Assembly: GCA_009885995.1 (NCBI GenBank)
Contig: VFJQ01000060.1
Coordinates: 1-45,027 of the forward strand
Source: Verrucomicrobiota bacterium
Lineage (GTDB): Bacteria; Verrucomicrobiota; Verrucomicrobiia; Chthoniobacterales; Chthoniobacteraceae
Direction of reading: 5' to 3'
Length of the DNA stretch: 45,027 nt
Within the stretch, counting starts at the first letter, position 1. Each line of letters starts with the position of its first letter. Shown one piece after another: positions 42,892-45,027 of the stretch. A model generated the notes under the pieces. It did not search any database. It was not told where the DNA came from and worked only from the letters and a program-made list of their open reading frames with translations. Made by a program: the position numbers and the translations under genes.

Positions 42892-44703
42892 ATGTCTTCC
42901 GCAAATCGTTCGCTCGGTCTCGCCGCACTCGGCTGGTGGCTTGCTTCGCGCGGACTGGCCGAGCCCATCGACGAGTCGTTCTCGCGGCTCGATCCGGCTG
43001 GAGTCCAGCGGCTGGGCCGGGCAAGCCGGGTCGCCGCTCTGGCGACAGTGCGGGGTCTGGCCCGGGCACTGCGCGATGCGCCTGCGAATGCGGTCGCGCA
43101 GTCGGATTTATTCACTCCCGGGACCGCATGGCTGGACCGCTTGGACACGCTGCTGAATGCGCCGCGGGTGGGTTTGCGGATCGAGAAAGCGCTGACGGGT
43201 GATGCGGGGGATTTCGATGTGCTGCTCGAAGGCGAGATGACCGAGAATCGCTCGGTGATGCTCGCGGCACGGCTGGCGGAGTGGCTGCACTCGCAGGTCG
43301 GCGGAACCGATTCGCCCACAGCGCTGGCGGCTTTTCTCGCACAAGGCTGGCCGCCCGAGCCGGGTGCGGATCAGCGGGTAACGTTTGTGCAGGAGTTCCT
43401 CGCGAATCTCCGAACGGAGCTCGCGGACACACCGGCGGAGGTCACGATGCCGCTGGGCGATCCGAGCGAGTTTCTCGAGTGGCTGGACGGCGAGGTCGGG
43501 CGACTCGCAGCCGCGGCTCCGCGCGAAGCGATGCCACTCGACCTGCCTCCGCCCACTCCGCCGACAACGCCGGCGCCCCCGATCGAGTTGCCGGAAGCAG
43601 ATGAGCACGCGGTGACGGACGAGGAAGCCGACGAGTATAAAGTCGCCGAGTTGGCGCGCGCAGCGCCGCTGGTCCCTGAAATCGTCCATGAGCAGGCGGA
43701 ACTGGAACATCGGCGGCTGCGATGGTGGGCGATCGTGATCCAGATCGTCTGGATCGCGCTGCTGTTTCTCGGGTGGCGTTTACTTCAGCAGCATCGCCGG
43801 GCAACACCCGCGCCTGCTGCGCGCAGTGCCTCGCCGAAGCCAACGTCGAAACCGGCATTCAAGGCTGCGACGCCCGCTACGCCTCAGCCTGCGATGCAGC
43901 CCACGTCGAGTGCGGCGGTCGCCACGCCGGCTCCTCTGCCAGTCGAGATGTCCGTGGGGCAGGAGGAGTTGGAATCGCAGGCGCTCGCGCTCGCGGCGGC
44001 GGGACATCACGCCGAGGCGGCGGCGTTCTTCCGCCGACTCGTGCAGGTCCAGGCGCAGGATCGAAACATGGGGCGATTGCCGCGGGCGCTCATTCATGTG
44101 CGGATGGCTGCTTCTCTCGCGGCGCTGGAGCGGTGGGATGAAGCGGACGCCAGCATCGAGCGCGCGCAGGCGTTGGTGGAGGAATTGCTACCGACCCGCG
44201 ATCCGGAGACGGCGCTGGGAATCGAGATGGTGGCGGACTACTGGGCCTCGCGCGAGCGCTGGCCGCTGGCGGCACGGCTGTATCAAAAGGCCGTGCAGAC
44301 TTACGAGGGGACGAAGTCCGAGAATTCCCTCGGGCAGCTTTCGGCAATCAACCGACTGGCGGGAGCGCTAAGGCAGGTCGGTGACCTCAAAGGTGCGGAA
44401 CAGCTCTATCGACAACTCGCGAAAGCGTTCGCGGGCGGAGGCTCCGCCGTCGCCACCGATGCCGCATCGGCGGCCCACAATCTCGCGAACCTGCTCCTCG
44501 TCACGAACCGGGCCGGTGAGGCGCGCGGGTATTACGAAGAGGCGTTTGCATGGCTGACGAAGGCTCCGGCTTCCGACGAGCACGCGAAGCGAATGGGCAC
44601 GCTCATGCAGGCCAATTACGAGCGTTGCCTCGGCGCAATCGGACTCCCGCCGGAGGAGATTCGCGAACGCGTCCGCAAGGCGATGGCGGCAAAGGCGAAG
44701 TAG
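42892..44703 (+). CDS. Membrane-anchored TPR protein, unknown N-terminal domain
   Basis: A 603-residue protein starting at ATG 42892; upstream codons in this frame are antisense to the STAND gene. Residues 1-275 form an alpha-helical, Leu/Ala-rich domain with no family I recognise (SLGLAALGWWLASRGL, then FVQEFLANLRTEL). A single transmembrane helix (about 277-298, WWAIVIQIVWIALLFLGW) is followed by a Pro/Ala/Thr-rich linker and TPR-like helices from about 360 to 590 (AAAFFRRLVQVQ, AARLYQKAVQTYEG, AEQLYRQLAKAF, ARGYYEEAFAWL). The positive-inside rule places the N-domain in the cytosol. It is divergent from the STAND NTPase by 90 bp; both carry TPRs, suggesting a shared function (inference). 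Confidence 0.85.
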   Translation: MSSANRSLGLAALGWWLASRGLAEPIDESFSRLDPAGVQRLGRASRVAALATVRGLARALRDAPANAVAQSDLFTPGTAWLDRLDTLLNAPRVGLRIEKALTGDAGDFDVLLEGEMTENRSVMLAARLAEWLHSQVGGTDSPTALAAFLAQGWPPEPGADQRVTFVQEFLANLRTELADTPAEVTMPLGDPSEFLEWLDGEVGRLAAAAPREAMPLDLPPPTPPTTPAPPIELPEADEHAVTDEEADEYKVAELARAAPLVPEIVHEQAELEHRRLRWWAIVIQIVWIALLFLGWRLLQQHRRATPAPAARSASPKPTSKPAFKAATPATPQPAMQPTSSAAVATPAPLPVEMSVGQEELESQALALAAAGHHAEAAAFFRRLVQVQAQDRNMGRLPRALIHVRMAASLAALERWDEADASIERAQALVEELLPTRDPETALGIEMVADYWASRERWPLAARLYQKAVQTYEGTKSENSLGQLSAINRLAGALRQVGDLKGAEQLYRQLAKAFAGGGSAVATDAASAAHNLANLLLVTNRAGEARGYYEEAFAWLTKAPASDEHAKRMGTLMQANYERCLGAIGLPPEEIRERVRKAMAAKAK

Positions 44704-44708
44704 GTAAA

Positions 44709-44738
44709 TCCGGCAGGACTCATCACCGGACTGCCGGA
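44709..44738 (+). terminator. Weak hairpin after the membrane TPR gene
   Basis: The 8-bp arms TCCGGCAG and CTGCCGGA enclose a 14-nt loop, beginning 5 nt after the stop codon. No T-run follows (AAAGAAATG), so a Rho-independent terminator is only a possibility. Confidence 0.3.
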
Positions 44739-44794
44739 AAGAAATGTTGCCTAAGATCGGCTCGGACGGAGTATGTCGCTCTAAGACCAGACCT

Positions 44795-45027
44795 ATGAAC
44801 CCAGACCTCCAGCCCTTCTCGACCGAAAAATATGTCCGTGAGCACACGCCGTCGTTTGACGATGTGATCTTTACCCGGCGGCAGTTGTTGCTGCGCTCGG
44901 GGATGAGCTTGGGGGCGCTCTCGCTGGCGAGTGTGTTTGGGGTGAACCCGTTTTGCCCGCCGGGGGCGTAGGCCGCAGCATCGGTGGCGAGCAATCCGCT
45001 GTCGCCGAAGAAGCCGCATTTCCCGGC
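44795..45027 (+). pseudogene. DUF1501 protein start interrupted by an in-frame amber codon (partial)
   Basis: The ATG at 44795 opens the typical N-terminus of secreted DUF1501 proteins (EKYVREHTPSFDDVIFTRRQ), with a twin-arginine signal (TRRQLLLRSG) and the usual hydrophobic stretch (MSLGALSLASVFGVNPF). At codon 59 (44969-44971) a TAG follows CPPGA. Past it, the same frame continues as AAASVASNPLSPKKPHFP, the normal beginning of the mature DUF1501 domain. The gene runs off the right edge. Intact DUF1501 genes normally follow a DUF1549/DUF1553 gene, and none is here. It is either a nonsense mutation, a sequencing error, or less likely amber read-through. Confidence 0.75.

Noticed and set aside
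44709..44738. Rho-independent terminator after the membrane TPR gene, considered at high confidence.
   Set aside because: The stem is only 8 bp with a 14-nt loop and no following T-run, so it is kept only as a weak feature.

Overview
The window is a GC-rich, gene-dense bacterial chromosome segment with no tRNA, rRNA or CRISPR array that I can see. The gene content points to Verrucomicrobiota or a close PVC relative: two secreted sulfatases, a neutral-ceramidase-type hydrolase, a CehA/McbA metallohydrolase, a Tat-exported Gfo/Idh/MocA oxidoreductase, a DUF1501 start, DUF5069, a delta-60 repeat protein and three large transmembrane Ser/Thr kinases. This placement is by recognition of families, not by a phylogenetic marker.

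Layout. 1-1051 (-): a secreted M23-like protein fused in frame to the distal half of an IS transposase, running off the left edge. 1099-4824: divergent ceramidase-like and CehA-like genes. 4948-9177: a MacA-like adaptor, one ABC ATPase and two different FtsX/MacB-type permeases in a coupled operon. 9200-10714: sulfatase. 10800-11292: two gene remnants joined head to tail. 11308-13423: SRPBCC protein, a small unknown protein, then LMW-phosphatase, DUF2809 and DUF5069 genes. 13514-15738: convergent isochorismatase-like hydrolase and second sulfatase. 15863-17628 (-): uracil-DNA glycosylase and RluA-type pseudouridine synthase, coupled. 17727-23685: tandem duplicated receptor-like Ser/Thr kinases. 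23841-25578: LysR regulator, then a decayed region of two truncated genes. 25712-29294: BPL_N protein, Gfo/Idh/MocA oxidoreductase, LOG protein. 29417-34004: aroF-type DAHP synthase, a glycoside hydrolase/GT2 fusion and queA, joined by start/stop overlaps. 34066-37065 (-): kinase plus pseudokinase with Sel1 repeats. 37288-40194: delta-60 repeat protein. 40210-44703: a DUF4062-STAND-TPR protein divergent from a membrane-anchored TPR protein. 44795-end: DUF1501 start with an in-frame amber codon.

Main themes. (1) Short mobile palindromes: five elements are inverted pairs of REP-like hairpins. Four carry a GTAG-type head, and one with a GGTG head sits in frame inside the CehA gene. Two supply the stop codon of the adjacent gene. 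No RAYT transposase is in the window. (2) Gene decay: three places join the 5' part of one gene to the 3' part of an unrelated same-strand gene, and two genes carry in-frame stops. (3) Signalling and sensing: three transmembrane kinases with extracytoplasmic or repeat-rich sensor regions, plus an NLR-like STAND protein beside a membrane TPR protein, which is the best candidate here for an undescribed signalling or immunity module.
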